A DNA stretch of 64,000 nt, taken from contig OW204000.1 in the NCBI GenBank assembly GCA_934047225.1, forward strand, positions 11,488,001-11,552,000. The letters are read 5' to 3'. A program made the position numbers and the translations under genes. The notes beneath the pieces were generated by a model. The model had not been told where the DNA came from. It saw only the letters and a program-made list of their open reading frames with translations, and made no database searches. Positions 9,651-20,930 of the stretch are shown here, one piece after another; position 1 is the stretch's first letter; each line of letters opens with the position of its first letter. The stretch is from Ypsolopha sequella. Its lineage: Eukaryota; Arthropoda; Insecta; Lepidoptera; Ypsolophidae.

Positions 9651-9808
9651 GTGCCCAAAGTGCGGCAATAGAACTCACCACTCATCTCGTTGAGACGTAA
9701 TAATCGTCAGTGAAACGCGGGTGTATCGAGTGTGGACTATGACTAGCATTTTACAGTTCGCACCTGGAAAACCTCTGACACCCCCTCAGGGATTAATGTC
9801 GTGACGAT
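9651..9808 (+). mobile_element. SINE body fragment (head missing)
   Basis: It matches the body of the complete SINE at 14839-15130: 'gtgcccaaag-gcgg', then 'cgtaataatcgtc', then 'gtgtggact', then 'ttaatgtcgtga'. The tRNA-like head is absent, so it is 5'-truncated. Confidence 0.7.
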
Positions 9809-9817
9809 ATATTTTAT

Positions 9818-10611
9818 ATTATTTATTTATTTATTCGGAAAACTTACAGCACAAGAAATAGCATATAAACTTAAAAGTAATATTACAGAAGGCCAATTAC
9901 AAGTTTCCACTTATAGTTATAGATTAAGTCTTTATACATAGTACGAGATTTTCTGCCTTGTATTATTAATATTCTTAAAAATGTAGTTATTACGTAGTTA
10001 CTTTATTACACTTTTAAATATTTTTGTATATTAAATTAACAAAATAAAATAAAAAAACCGGTATTCTGGACACAAACGTTATTATGAAAGTAAAAGTAAA
10101 AGCTAGTAAAAATAAAAATATAAATAAAAAATAGACAAACATGAAAAAAAAAACAATGTTAATTAAAGACTAATTTAATAATTAAACCAAACAAAATTTA
10201 ATTTTTAAAGAAATTTGCACTTATTTTTGATCTTATCCCTGCTACAGATAGATGGAATAAATCGAGATCAAGTTCCTGAGATTTTGCATTGAAATTGTTA
10301 CACGCTCGCCACAAATACGCATTTTGCCTATAGTTTGAAGATACAGTTGTTAAAGAAAATACAGGGTAACTGCGTCGCGATCTATTTTGGACATAAAACT
10401 TTAATTTTTCTAAAAGAGAAGGACAATCAATGTAGCCTGTTGCGATTCTTGATAACAAGACCGAGTCCGCTATATCACGTAGTATAGTAAGGGGCAGGAT
10501 ATGATGTTTTTGGCATGTCTCTAAATAATTTTTGGTTTTTGAGTATGTGCGGTAATTAAATTTCTTTTGTATGCGTTCCAAAATGGTAATATATTCATTA
10601 TATCTAGGATT
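9818..10611 (-). pseudogene. 3' end of a non-LTR retrotransposon (ORF2 C-terminus)
   Basis: The minus strand from about 10611 encodes WNPRYNEYI, continues into IQKKFNYRTYSK, and ends with LRDIADSVLLSRIATGYIDC and later VSSNYRQNAYLWR before a stop at 10198. This is the layout of the region after the reverse transcriptase domain of Jockey/CR1-type LINEs. The tail 9818-10197 is AT-rich with an ATTT-repeat end at 9820-9838, as in LINE 3' UTRs. The copy is 5'-truncated right where a perfect hairpin begins at 10615. No catalytic domain remains. Confidence 0.7.
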
Positions 10612-10614
10612 CCA

Positions 10615-10696
10615 TTCTAGAGAATTTAGAGGTCGTCGCAGATTAATATATCATATTAGGTATATTAATCTGCGACGACCTCTAAATTCTCTAGAA
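10615..10696. repeat. Perfect 36-bp hairpin, 10-base loop
   Basis: Arms 10615-10650 and 10661-10696 are exact reverse complements (ttctagagaatttagagg... at the left). The loop is tcatattagg. It sits immediately outside the truncated end of the LINE fragment. Confidence 0.95.
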
Positions 10697-11585
10697 ATCA
10701 ATTTGTAAGTCAAATTGGAGCAACATTAAACATGTTTGGACATTAATTGGCGGGTTGCAAAGAATTTATTTCTAGAAGTTTACAGATAAAACCCTATGTA
10801 CGGTCAAAAAAGAGATAGCTGACCAGGACCAGGTCCAGCCCAAACACTTTGATCCTAAGAACTTTTGAAATCTTTGCCTAAACAAGATGAGTAAAAGATG
10901 AAACGAAGAGAACCTACTTGGTAAATAAATAGTACATATCTCATCTATCAGTCTTCTGTGGGTCGTAGGATCAAAGTGCTTGCGCTGGGCTCATGGTATA
11001 CGGATGGTAACCATAAGTATGGTTCCTTATCTCTTTAGTTGACTGTTCAATGTTGTCAAATATCAAAATCGAGCGAAAGTTGCCACAACCACTTCGCATA
11101 AAAACACTATTTTTTTATCTGTGGTTTAGGTAAATACCACGTCACCCTAAAATTATGCGTGAATTTTTATTTTTAAGCAATGGCTCCACAATAAAAACTG
11201 CCAATAGGTAGTATGTCTTGCCGTACTCCGGGCATATAAACTATAAATAAAAAAGTGTTAAATTATGTCATAAAAAGCTGTTGTCGCACGTCTTTTCACA
11301 TTCAATTTATTATTACCATTTAAATATTTGAATGTGGAAGATGTGCAATATCGTGTTTCTAGAATTTATTCTTGTTTTTAATATTATTTTTTTGAAATAA
11401 TAAATATTATCGAGTTATCGCTCAACCACAATTGCTTGTTTACAATACCATACATCTTTAGAGAAATAAATAATAGTATTTATTTTGAGTAAGGTAAATT
11501 CAAAAAAATAAGTACCTATAATAAACAATTTTCTAGCCATTTTTTTAGTTACTGTCCGATCTCAGCGTGGCGAACAATATTTCTA
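10697..11585. other. Upstream region of the DUF229 gene
   Basis: Non-coding as far as can be seen. TATAAA-like boxes occur at about 11236 and 11242, ~340 bases before the DUF229 ATG, and could be a promoter. This is inference only. No acceptor-like site just before the ATG was convincing. Confidence 0.3.
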
Positions 11586-13634
11586 ATGACGCCACAATCA
11601 TTTTTTTCAAAAAAGTGCAGATTATTTCTTTTTGGTATACTTGAACTAAGCCTATTATTATTTTATGATGAAGTATCAGGCGTTGTCAATATAAGCAGAT
11701 CTCCACTTTGGATACCTAAACCACTATATTTAAAAGAACATAGTCGAGAAACTTTTAGCCACGAAATAGGGACAGGATGTCAGAGACCGGTGATTGACCC
11801 TTTTGACGAGGAAATGATTCAGTTGGATGGAGACCCACCAAAGGTTGTGTGTGAAGGATTAAACTGGGTGCAATGCGATTTATCTGAATGCAAAGTAAGA
11901 AAGGTGATTCTTCAGACGCACATACGTATCGAATGCGTGTATCAAGACTTGATATACGACAGTGATGATAAAGCACATTTCGGTAAAGGGGTAAAGGTAG
12001 CTGGAGATGCAGTATATACGCTAGTAGAAAGTGACCACGCTAAAGTGACTTGCGTTGGACTGAATGAAAATGGAACGTCTTACGGTTTCCTGTCCTCAAA
12101 ATGGTCAGGCTACGTTATAGGCTTCCGAAAGTCAGTAAAGAGAAAAACTCCATCCCCCGGTCGAGAAAATCCTTTGAACGTTTTGATATTTGGCTTTGAT
12201 TCAGCATCAAAAAATGGGTTTTTAAGAAATATGCCACACAGTTATAAAATGTTACTTGAAGAACTAGATGCTATTATACTGAATGGATACAACAACGTAG
12301 GTGATGGTTCGCGGAGAGCTTTATTTCCAATCCTGACTGGACAAGAAGAGATTGAGTTACTTAATGCTAAAACAAAAGATATCAAAGTGTCTATGGACAA
12401 ATTACCATGGCTATTCTACAAGCTGAAGGATAATGGGTTTCGTACGGCTTACTTTGAAGATTCGCCTGCAACATTTCAAAGGCACCGACTTAAGGGATGG
12501 AAAAAACAGCCAACAGACTACTATTCACGGCATTTCTTCCTAAAACTGAATGAAGTGAAGAAGATGGAGTCATACTGCGTAGGCGACGAGCCATATTACG
12601 TTCAAATGATGAGAATAACCCGAGATTTTTTTAAATTGGAAGGTAGAAAATTCTGTTTTACGTTTATAGTGGAAATAAGCGTCAGTAACAACATTCAGGT
12701 AGCCGATGAACACTTTGCAGCCTTTTTAAAGGACTTAAAGAATGATGGGCACCTTGATGATACTTTTTTAATTTTGATGAGTGGCCATGGGCCGAGATTT
12801 GGTAGTGGAAGAAGGACATTTTCCGGTGAGTTGGAAGAAAAGGAGCCTCTCATGGCAATTATTATGCCGAAGAAACTTAAAATAGACCGACCTGAAGCTT
12901 ATATGGCTTTAAAAAACAATGTGAATGTATTGATTACACCACACGATATCTACGCGACAATCCTTGATGCTCTCGACATGAAGGATAAATGGAACTTGCA
13001 TAAAGTACCAGGTGCTACGATGAAAAGAGGACTTACACTTTTCGAAACAATTTCAGAAAACCGTTCCTGCAGTGAAGCAGGTGTGGAACCTCACTGGTGC
13101 ACGTGCTTTAACTGGCACGAGGTGTCAAGCCTAGATCCGATGTTCAAGAGGTCAGCAGAAATAGTAATAAACCACATCAACCACGCGGTAGGCCAAAATA
13201 CGTTGTTGTGTGTACCACGATACCTGAAATCCATAGACTTTGTAATGAAGCAACAAATATCTAGTCCAATTCTTAAGTTAGACAAGAGAGATAAATATGA
13301 CTTGGAAGTAAAATATTCGACTACCGAAGCTAATAAGATCAAATCTAACAGAGAGGACTATTTTGTCAAGATTAGAGTGGGACCTGGTGAAGGAGAGTAT
13401 GAAGCAACAGTTTCGTACTTAAGAAAGGGGAATATAATATTTAATTCAATAAACAGTCGAAACATCAAGAGGATTAATCCCTACGACGATAATGAAACCT
13501 TCTGCATAAGGAAACATAATCCTCAGCTGAATAAGTTTTGTTACTGCCGAGATCACTATGAGAGAACTATATCAAACGGGACGGAAGTTAAAGATTTTCA
13601 TCATTTAAGTAACAATAAAACTAATATAATATAG
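11586..13634 (+). CDS. DUF229 (alkaline-phosphatase/sulfatase-fold) family protein, probably non-catalytic
   Basis: This uninterrupted 682-codon gene encodes a protein of the DUF229 family, which shares the alkaline-phosphatase/sulfatase fold. The true substrate of the family is unknown. A hydrophobic stretch at residues ~12-27 suggests a signal peptide or anchor, so the rest is probably luminal or extracellular; NIS (35) and NGT (162) are glycosylation candidates. A cysteine-rich N-terminal region (C65, C89, C97, C102, C117, C156) precedes the catalytic-fold domain. That domain begins NVLIFGFDSAS (198-208) and continues with GYNNVGD (234-240), QPTDYYSRHFF (308-318), GELEEKEP (414-421) and ITPHDIYATILD (450-461). 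Two usual metal-binding sites look changed: SDHG reads SGHG (399-402), and the SH-D segment reads SVSNN (365-369). The length is normal for the family. It lacks introns, which would fit a retrocopy. Confidence 0.85.
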   Translation: MTPQSFFSKKCRLFLFGILELSLLLFYDEVSGVVNISRSPLWIPKPLYLKEHSRETFSHEIGTGCQRPVIDPFDEEMIQLDGDPPKVVCEGLNWVQCDLSECKVRKVILQTHIRIECVYQDLIYDSDDKAHFGKGVKVAGDAVYTLVESDHAKVTCVGLNENGTSYGFLSSKWSGYVIGFRKSVKRKTPSPGRENPLNVLIFGFDSASKNGFLRNMPHSYKMLLEELDAIILNGYNNVGDGSRRALFPILTGQEEIELLNAKTKDIKVSMDKLPWLFYKLKDNGFRTAYFEDSPATFQRHRLKGWKKQPTDYYSRHFFLKLNEVKKMESYCVGDEPYYVQMMRITRDFFKLEGRKFCFTFIVEISVSNNIQVADEHFAAFLKDLKNDGHLDDTFLILMSGHGPRFGSGRRTFSGELEEKEPLMAIIMPKKLKIDRPEAYMALKNNVNVLITPHDIYATILDALDMKDKWNLHKVPGATMKRGLTLFETISENRSCSEAGVEPHWCTCFNWHEVSSLDPMFKRSAEIVINHINHAVGQNTLLCVPRYLKSIDFVMKQQISSPILKLDKRDKYDLEVKYSTTEANKIKSNREDYFVKIRVGPGEGEYEATVSYLRKGNIIFNSINSRNIKRINPYDDNETFCIRKHNPQLNKFCYCRDHYERTISNGTEVKDFHHLSNNKTNII

Positions 13635-14838
13635 AAAACAAGTTTAAGAACTGTTAACATTTTACGAAATATTGACAATCTGACAAATAATAATCTAATG
13701 ATTGACAATTACAGATGAAAAATGTGAATTGTAGCGTTTTATCAATGTTGATGTTATCGGCCAAGAAGCCTATAAGCATACTTGGGCGCTACTTCCTACA
13801 AAAAGGTCACGCCAAAAAATGTGACCTTTAAATTCTTTACCTTTCACGAGTAACAGAAACAAGATACACCCAACGATTTTTTTTTAATGAGTGCTAGGAA
13901 TAAAAATTACAATAAATTACTAAACAATTAAACTATGGTCGCCTTATGCCATAAATCACAATTATTTAATACTTTTTTTTAAATATAAGAAAAACAATCC
14001 TAAGTTTGGCGTTGGGGAACGCGTTCCGTCGCGTCCACCTTAAGATACCCAATTTTAATTTTCACCAGCTATATAATATTATGTATTATACTACGATCAA
14101 GTCGGATTGAGTGGACAGGTAAACAAAGAAAAGATTTTTTCACTATTGACACCTTTTGACAGTTATAGTGATGTACGTACGGTGATGAACGAGTTATTCT
14201 TTTTTCATTCATTCATTCGGCCTATTTGTTCTTTTCTGTTAATTTAATATTTAATAAATAGAAAAACAGTATATTTTAGATTCTTAATGAGCAGTTTTAA
14301 GGTTATGTAAACTTGTCTTTTTGTGGTGTGTTAAATTACCGAACAATTGTAATGTTAAAAAGTGTCGTTACACTATAAAGTAACCTCGCATAGTACGATT
14401 TTGTTTTCTCAGGATATCCTGCGTTTACGCTTGTGACATTAAGAAACAGCCTTAGTATTAATAAAATTCCCTAATAATATACTATAAATAGTACAGGTGG
14501 ATAAGATATTTTGATATAGTTTTATTGGGCCCGCTCTGACCTCTTACAATAATACTACGCGCGCGAATGAAGATTGACAGCTGTGTGTTGCCAAAAAATA
14601 AATATTATATTTTTGTAATTTAGTACTGGCAATCTTTTTCGAAAAAGTAAGATCATACAGACGTATAAGTCGATAATAGGGATGATGACTATTCGTCAAA
14701 CCAACAAACACCCTCTTCAAATATGGCTACATCTTTCTGTTACACATTGTTTATAAAACTCTGCCTGGACATGACGTCACAAACACCTCAGTTTGGTCTA
14801 GTCTCTATTGTTACATTTAAGATTTAGATTAAGTGTCA
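13635..14838. other. Intergenic DNA downstream of the DUF229 gene
   Basis: An AATAAA overlaps the end of the coding region (about 13614) and another lies near 13899; either could serve polyadenylation. No further gene was seen. A short segment at 14706-14756 matches one arm tip of the foldback MITE found at 22855-23118. Confidence 0.5.
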
Positions 14839-15130
14839 GCTTGTGACCGAGTGGTAGAACGTTCCCCTGCTAACCTAGAGGTCGTGGGTTCAATCCCCGC
14901 GGTGCACAATACTTAGTGTTCAGTCTGAGTGCTTCGGAAGGCACGTAAAGCTATTGGTCCATTTGTGCCCAAAGTACGGCGATGGGGCTCACTACCTATT
15001 GGGGCGTAATAATCGTCGGTGAAAAGCGGGTGTACCAAGTGTGAAATGTGACTTGCATTGCAAAGTTCACACTTTGGAACACCTCTAAGACCAGAGAGAT
15101 TCATTAATATCGTGAAGAAGTTTTTTTTTG
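14839..15130 (+). mobile_element. Complete tRNA-derived SINE
   Basis: The head has an A box (tgaccgagtgg, ~14847) and a B box (gggttcaatccc, ~14887). The body carries 'gtgcccaaagtacggcgatg', 'cgtaataatcgtcggtg' and 'gtgaaatgtgacttgcattg', ending 'atcgtgaagaag' and a T-run at 15121-15129. Body-only relatives lie at 9651-9808 and 32143-32305 (+), and at 28078-28192 (-). Confidence 0.85.
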
Positions 15131-15601
15131 TAACTTTAAGTTGCGGGCAAAAAACGAGTACTGAATATATATTTCCCATTGTATTCCGCTTACAAATACA
15201 ATTTTAGGTTTCTGTTAATATAGAAAACCTCGCATAGCCAAAAAAGGTGGACCAACATGAAATATTTGCGTTTAAGATTGCACAGACCCTAATTTTAAAA
15301 ATACCGGCCAAGTACGTGTCGTGTAGTGAAGGATTCCGTAGTTAATTGTTAACTTGTAAAGCCTAGTTGTGTTAGTTCTCCTTTTAACTTTGTTAAAACT
15401 ACTGCCGTGAATTTTTTCAAATATACAAAAACAAGGGGGGACTTGACTTTTACAAAATTTAACTCTTCAAAGCTTAACATTTCGCAAACGGATCCTTGAA
15501 TCAAAAAAGGATTGCTACGCACCCGCAATATTTTTAAAGACCTATCCAACAACATATCACACCATAGTATAGAAGAGAAAAAAATATTTTAATCCCCACT
15601 T
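15131..15601. other. Intergenic DNA
   Basis: No recognisable gene. A 68-codon minus-strand ORF (15349-15555) has no familiar features. Confidence 0.5.
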
Positions 15602-15702
15602 TAAGAGTATGACATAGCCAAAACAAAAACCAGTTCCGGGCGTGGCTTATTCTATTTTACGAGAGCGCGCGGGGGGAAATTCGTCCCGGTCTCTAAGCTC
15701 GC
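15602..15702 (-). repeat. Right, inverted copy of the ~95-bp repeat at the window start
   Basis: In reverse complement it matches bases 1-95, with an extra GC-rich segment (15661-15676). Both copies share 'accgggacgaatttcccc' at their outer side. Confidence 0.75.
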
Positions 15703-16787
15703 GTCACCATAGCAAAAATACGAATAGAGTGGACGAGGCAGGGTCAAAAGTAATGAGTATTTTATTTTATCTAATTTATTAGTGTATTTCGATCATCGCC
15801 ACACGGCATTGATCCTACTTGCTATCACGTCGGGACGTAAATTTATTATGGTCGGCTAAAAGTGGTTTTTTGAGTATTTGATTTATCAGTTGACCCTCGG
15901 AACATTTCAGACACTCCTTTAGAGATACATAATAATATTGTGACGGTTAATTGTCACCATTACCCATTCTTTAAATATTTTTCGCCCGTTGAGCTGGTTT
16001 TACACTTGCGGGAAAATAAATTGGACCAAAAATTTCTTTACAAAAAATTTTTACTAAAGTTGTTATTACAAAAAGTGGAAACTAACAAATATTCTCAGAA
16101 GGAATGCACCACGTCACTATCTATCTCACTGTAGCCTATATCAATTATGCCTCTCTCATTCAACCACGTTTAACTGCGTTACTATCTCATTCCAACTCAT
16201 TTTAAATAGCGTCACTATTTATCTCACTCTAACGCGTGTTAAATGGCATTTCTAATGAACGTCAAATATTTTTACTGCCCGCCACTCTTTCATTCTAAAT
16301 TCTAATTATTTAAAAAAATACGCAGCTCCTTTGGTAGTAAAATAGCAATAACTTTTTTTTCAAAAGTAATACACAGAAATTGCCAGATCATTTGAAAAAC
16401 AATATTTGATGAGCCGTTGTTTAAGACAATTTGCAAAACTAACATAGGACATTTTTTTTCAGGGTGTGGTATCGAACTAACCTAATTACAAAAAATTGCT
16501 CATAAATTGGGTTTTTATTTTTCTTCCTGATGTAACAGCATTTCAAGGTTTATTTTTGACTTTATCAATAGCATGACTATTCAGAGTTGCGCAACAAAAA
16601 TTTAATTCTAAGAATTTAGAACTGGTTAGCTTTGACTCTCAAAAATCTATTCGAATTTATAAAGGTACCATCAACTCGAAGACTATCTACTTTTTGCTGA
16701 GGTCATAATTTGATGTTCTGGTCAGTCATGAGCTGGCCTACCAGCCTTCCAAGGGAAAGCGTTGACTTTTGGGACACCTGTTTACCC
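15703..16787. other. Intergenic DNA with degenerate short repeats
   Basis: Around 16105-16245 a loosely repeated phrase (gcgtcactatctatctcact and variants) occurs several times. A 64-codon ORF (15940-16134, +) runs into it and has no recognisable domain. Confidence 0.4.
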
Positions 16788-18804
16788 TTGGGATAAATCG
16801 CCAAGTGTTTAAAATATAGAAATTTATTTGTATCATAGTTTGAAATGTTCAGGTCCCTTTACGCAAAATAAAAAACAAAACTCTTTTAGGATTAATTTGT
16901 TGTCCCTATTTTTGTCTGTTTGTCCGTTTGTCTAGGCAATTTTTCTGGGTAAAATCAATAAATGCTAATATTTACAGCCCTGTAAAATATACATATTATA
17001 ACGTTTTTATGGCCTTTTGTTTAACTTTTTCATACAAATTTTCTCCTTATGAAAATATAGAGATCAACACTTCACATAATATTTTGCATTTGAAACAAAG
17101 CACAGAAAGGAACTGTAGAACAAATAATGTAAAAAATATAAACCATATCTTTCTATTCTAAAGGGATTAATAATTTACTGTTTGTTCAATGTGGCGATAG
17201 CTTTGTTTATTATTTTTTTTTCTTTGTTACAAAGATAACAAATATTTTCATACAAGGTTTTCCTTAAGGGCTATCTCTCCGAATTTGTAACAAAATATTA
17301 AGAAATAATTATAACGGTAAAGTACAACTTTTAGCTAAGACAATTTATTGTTAAAAGTTTGCTATATGCATAAACATATTTTAATGATATTATGGTATCT
17401 TCAAAATAATTGGGTTTTCCATAAGCGTGATATCAGATTATTTAAGAAATTTACGGCTGGTATCACGACGACGGATAAGCCAATTATTTTATTACTATTG
17501 TAATATAATTAAAAATATGTTAATGCATACAGCAAACTTTTAGCTATAAGTTTTCTTAACTAAAAGTTGTATTTTTACTTATTGAAATTGTATTTCTCAT
17601 CAAGAAGTGCAAGATGACAAGATATTCAAAATAAGTTAATTGAATTTGTGAAATGGTTTCAGGTCAAAACAGTTTTCCATGAAACGGTAATTGTTTATAG
17701 TTAGCAAAGTGTGTAAACTTAGTCATCTTAACATGAACGACGCCTGTATTTCTCTCTTTTTTATTTCAAGTATAGATAAAAATATACAAACTTGTTTGCG
17801 TAAAAACGAGGCAATATTGACGATATCCTGACAGCTATTATGATGGTGTTTTATCAAATTTTGCTTTTTGGGCTGTAAAGAGACGTAGTTAGTTGTCATT
17901 AGAATATACTCATGAAAAAAGATATAAAGAAAATAAGCTGTAGACTTCACATTCGGTTTATAACTATTGTATGAATTTTAAGAAAAATACAGGGGTAAAG
18001 GGACCTCTTAAGGAAAACCTTGTATTAAACTATTTGTTATCTTAGTAAAAAATAATTCAAGGAAAAAAATAAACAAAGCTATCGCCACATTGAACAGTAG
18101 ATAATTAATCCCTTTAGAATAGAACAACATGGTTTTCTATTTTTTACATTATTTGTTTAACAATTCCTTTCTGTGTTGACTTTTAAATGCAAAATATTAT
18201 CTCAAGTGTTCATCCCTACATTTTCATAGTAAGAAAATGTGTATGAAAAACGTAAAAACCTAAAACGTAATATAAATAAAAACGTCAAAAGTATTTTATT
18301 TTTATTTTTATTTTATTTTATTGATTGGGAAACAAACAGTTTTCTTAACACATAATACAAATAACAATAAATTAATCTTAAAACCAAACCAGTTTCCACA
18401 TAAATCTTGCAAGTAAATAAATTTATGTGCACGGCATTATAAGAACGCAACATGTACTTACGTTATAAGTTACTCAGTAAATTTACACAAAACAAAGCAA
18501 ATTGAAAAGGAAAAAAATATATATAAATTACCAAATTATAGTATGTTTTTACAGCTCTATAGAGGGCCGTTTATATTGGTATTTATTAATTTTACCCAGA
18601 AAAAATTGTCTAGACAAACGGACAGACAGACAAACATAGGGATAACAAATAAATCCTAAAAGAGTTTCATTGTTTTCATTTTGCGTAACAGAACCTGAAC
18701 ATGTACCGACAGGATTAGGTATCTACGATCTAATAATTTTGCCATGCACTGTAAATATTTCAAAATAAATTTCTATATTTTAAATGCTTGGCGATTTATC
18801 CCAA
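16788..18804. mobile_element. ~2-kb nested foldback element
   Basis: The left arm (16788-~17285) and right arm (~18000-18804) are imperfect reverse complements. Landmarks include 'gggataaatcgccaag' at both tips, 'tctttt-aggatt-attt-tt', 'caatgtggcgatagctttgt' and 'caaggttttccttaag'. The right arm is longer because of an AT-rich insertion at about 18290-18540. A separate palindromic MITE occupies 17286-17580 near the centre. No transposase ORF was seen. The same terminal motif occurs at 35156-35220 and 52240-52300 next to another palindrome. Confidence 0.8.
17286..17580. mobile_element. Palindromic MITE, copy 1 of 3
   Basis: One end starts 'ttgtaacaaaatattaagaa' and carries 'acaacttttagctaag'. 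The other end repeats these inverted ('aactaaaagttgt'). The centre holds 'tttacggctggtatcacgac'. Related copies lie at 49961-50266 and 62236-62457. It is nested in the larger foldback. Confidence 0.75.
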
Positions 18805-20689
18805 GTAAGTGTACCTATATAATTTGCAAAAAACTTCACTTATTGGACCTAAAATGGTGAGCCAATACTAGAGGGTAATTTCACGAAAAGGTCATTGACC
18901 TTTGTTACAGATCTCAGTAAGTATAAGTAAATTAATTTGGGTTTCAATAACGATCACAAAATTATTCTTTTAGAGTAACATATATTATTTTCCCGCATAA
19001 AAGTATGACTTCATTCCAAATTCATTCAGTTTTGTTGTTATGACTATGGCACGATGTAGCTAAATCACTCATACGCATATTTTGTTGAGTTTTTAACGGC
19101 AGGAATATGATGCTCCTCGAAATATTACTTTATAAAATTAATTTCAATGTGTTTTGAAGTAGTTTTGGGAGATATTTATAGCTTGCAAAAAAGGGCACAG
19201 ATTCCACGTCTTACGGGCGCCAACGCTAGGCGTAGACTGACAATATCTTGCTGCCGCTGACTGCATCAGTGGATTTACGTATTTTTGGAAAAAGGGGGTG
19301 CTTTTTTTGACCCGAATAACGTGGTATTTGAAAAATGAATAGATATCATTCACACTAATTTTATTTAAAAAATAACCAACAAAATCGCGAAAGCGATACC
19401 TGAAACAAAATCGATAAGAAGTGTGCAATAGAGGGTTACAAAAAAATTCATTGACAGTACAAATATGAATCGATTAACGTGGTTTGTGGAAAATGAATAC
19501 CTTAAAGTTCAACCAAAAACATACATTTTTTTTATGGCTATACGTAACCTAATTATTGCAACAAAATCATCCGAAAGCTGACATTTTATTTCTGTTTGTA
19601 TTTTCGTTCCCCTTAAGTTAGGTACCATAAAAATGTTTTATTTGAAACATTTCATATTATCAATTTGTTGGCGTGACTAATATGTATACCCATGCCAAAT
19701 AACAGTTTTCTAGTATCAAAAGTCTCTGAGCTAAGCCGCGGACAGACAGCCAGATGGACGGACTTAGTGAAACTATAAGGATTCCTTGTTAAGACTGTAC
19801 CTGAGCCTAGAGCATGACCAACTCCAGTCTATCTAGGATTCGATTGAAGAAATTCGGACTCTCCTTGTATTGAAAAAAATATATTTGGTTTATTAATCTT
19901 TTCTCTAGGGATCTTACGTATAAACAATGTACTAAGATTTATACTTTTGTCAAAAAAAAAATATTTTGCACCCTCTCTTTTTTGGTTTTCAAACGTTCGC
20001 TTGAAGAACGCGGATAAGAGATCAACTTGATTTTTTTTTCATAAAATAGGTAATAGAAATATGAAGGTATATCACCTTAATTCAATATTTTTTTCCCTAC
20101 AAAATATTTCAGTATTAGCTAAAAACACACCAATTTGTTGTTTCGCTGCGTGATCACTAGTATTACGCGTCAAAGAAAAAGAGGCCAAAGAGCCAACATA
20201 TAATCGCCTCTATGAAAAGCAAATAAAGCCTTTGCCATTAGACTTATTGCGCTGGACGGGCAATAAAAAAAGTTGCTAGGGTATGCCATCTTCTTAACTA
20301 CGGAACCCTAAAACAAAAGAAAATCTCAAGATGACATAATGTTTAACAGTGTTATTACTGAACGACAATAGATAGGGTTCTGAAAGAAAAACAAGTTATA
20401 AAAATGAGTTTTCTCCAAAAAAATTACAAAGCTTGCTTGTATCAAATTGCGAGTACTGTATAATTTGTCTGTCCATTTACAGTGCATGTGTTTTGATTTG
20501 ACCAGCCAATGGTATAATATTTCATACATTTATATTTATGGAAATAATGTGATATTTTGTACATGCTTTACTTCGTACGTTAATATATGTAGTAATAATA
20601 ATAAATAACAATATACTGGTTGAAATAATATTCTTATTCTATTTTTCTTATTATTTATTGTACACAAAATATTTAATTACACACGTAAA
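18805..20689. other. Intergenic DNA with dispersed-repeat fragments
   Basis: No gene recognised. 19725-19775 contains the 'gacagacagccagatggacgg' type segment, and 20290-20313 ends 'tacggaaccctaaaac'. Both belong to the 'tacggaaccc' repeat family seen elsewhere in the window. A 94-codon minus ORF (19144-19428) is unrecognised. Confidence 0.4.
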
Positions 20690-20930
20690 CATTAAAATTA
20701 GTGTACAGCGGCGAGCTTATCTCTATACGAGATTTCTTAAAACAAACCGAAAAAAAGATCAAGAATACACAAAAAGTAACAGTAATCTCACTACTTTAAA
20801 TAAATGCAAAACCAATGTACATAGATTTAAAAAATAAATAATGAATTAAATAGATATTATAATTACACCTATTATATGCTCTAAAACACCTATCAATTAA
20901 AATACATATATGAATAAATAAATAAATAAT
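20690..20930 (-). mobile_element. LINE 3' end fragment, copy 1
   Basis: It is paralogous to 54885-55130: 'gtgtacagcggcgagcttat' and then parallel AT-rich sequence ('tacacctat', 'atgtacata'). On the minus strand this reads DKLAAVH followed by a stop, plausible as the C-terminus of a LINE ORF followed by its 3' UTR. Confidence 0.5.

Noticed and set aside
14839..14908. tRNA gene
   Set aside because: A and B boxes are present, but the sequence continues into a SINE body with a T-run tail and the acceptor stem does not pair convincingly.
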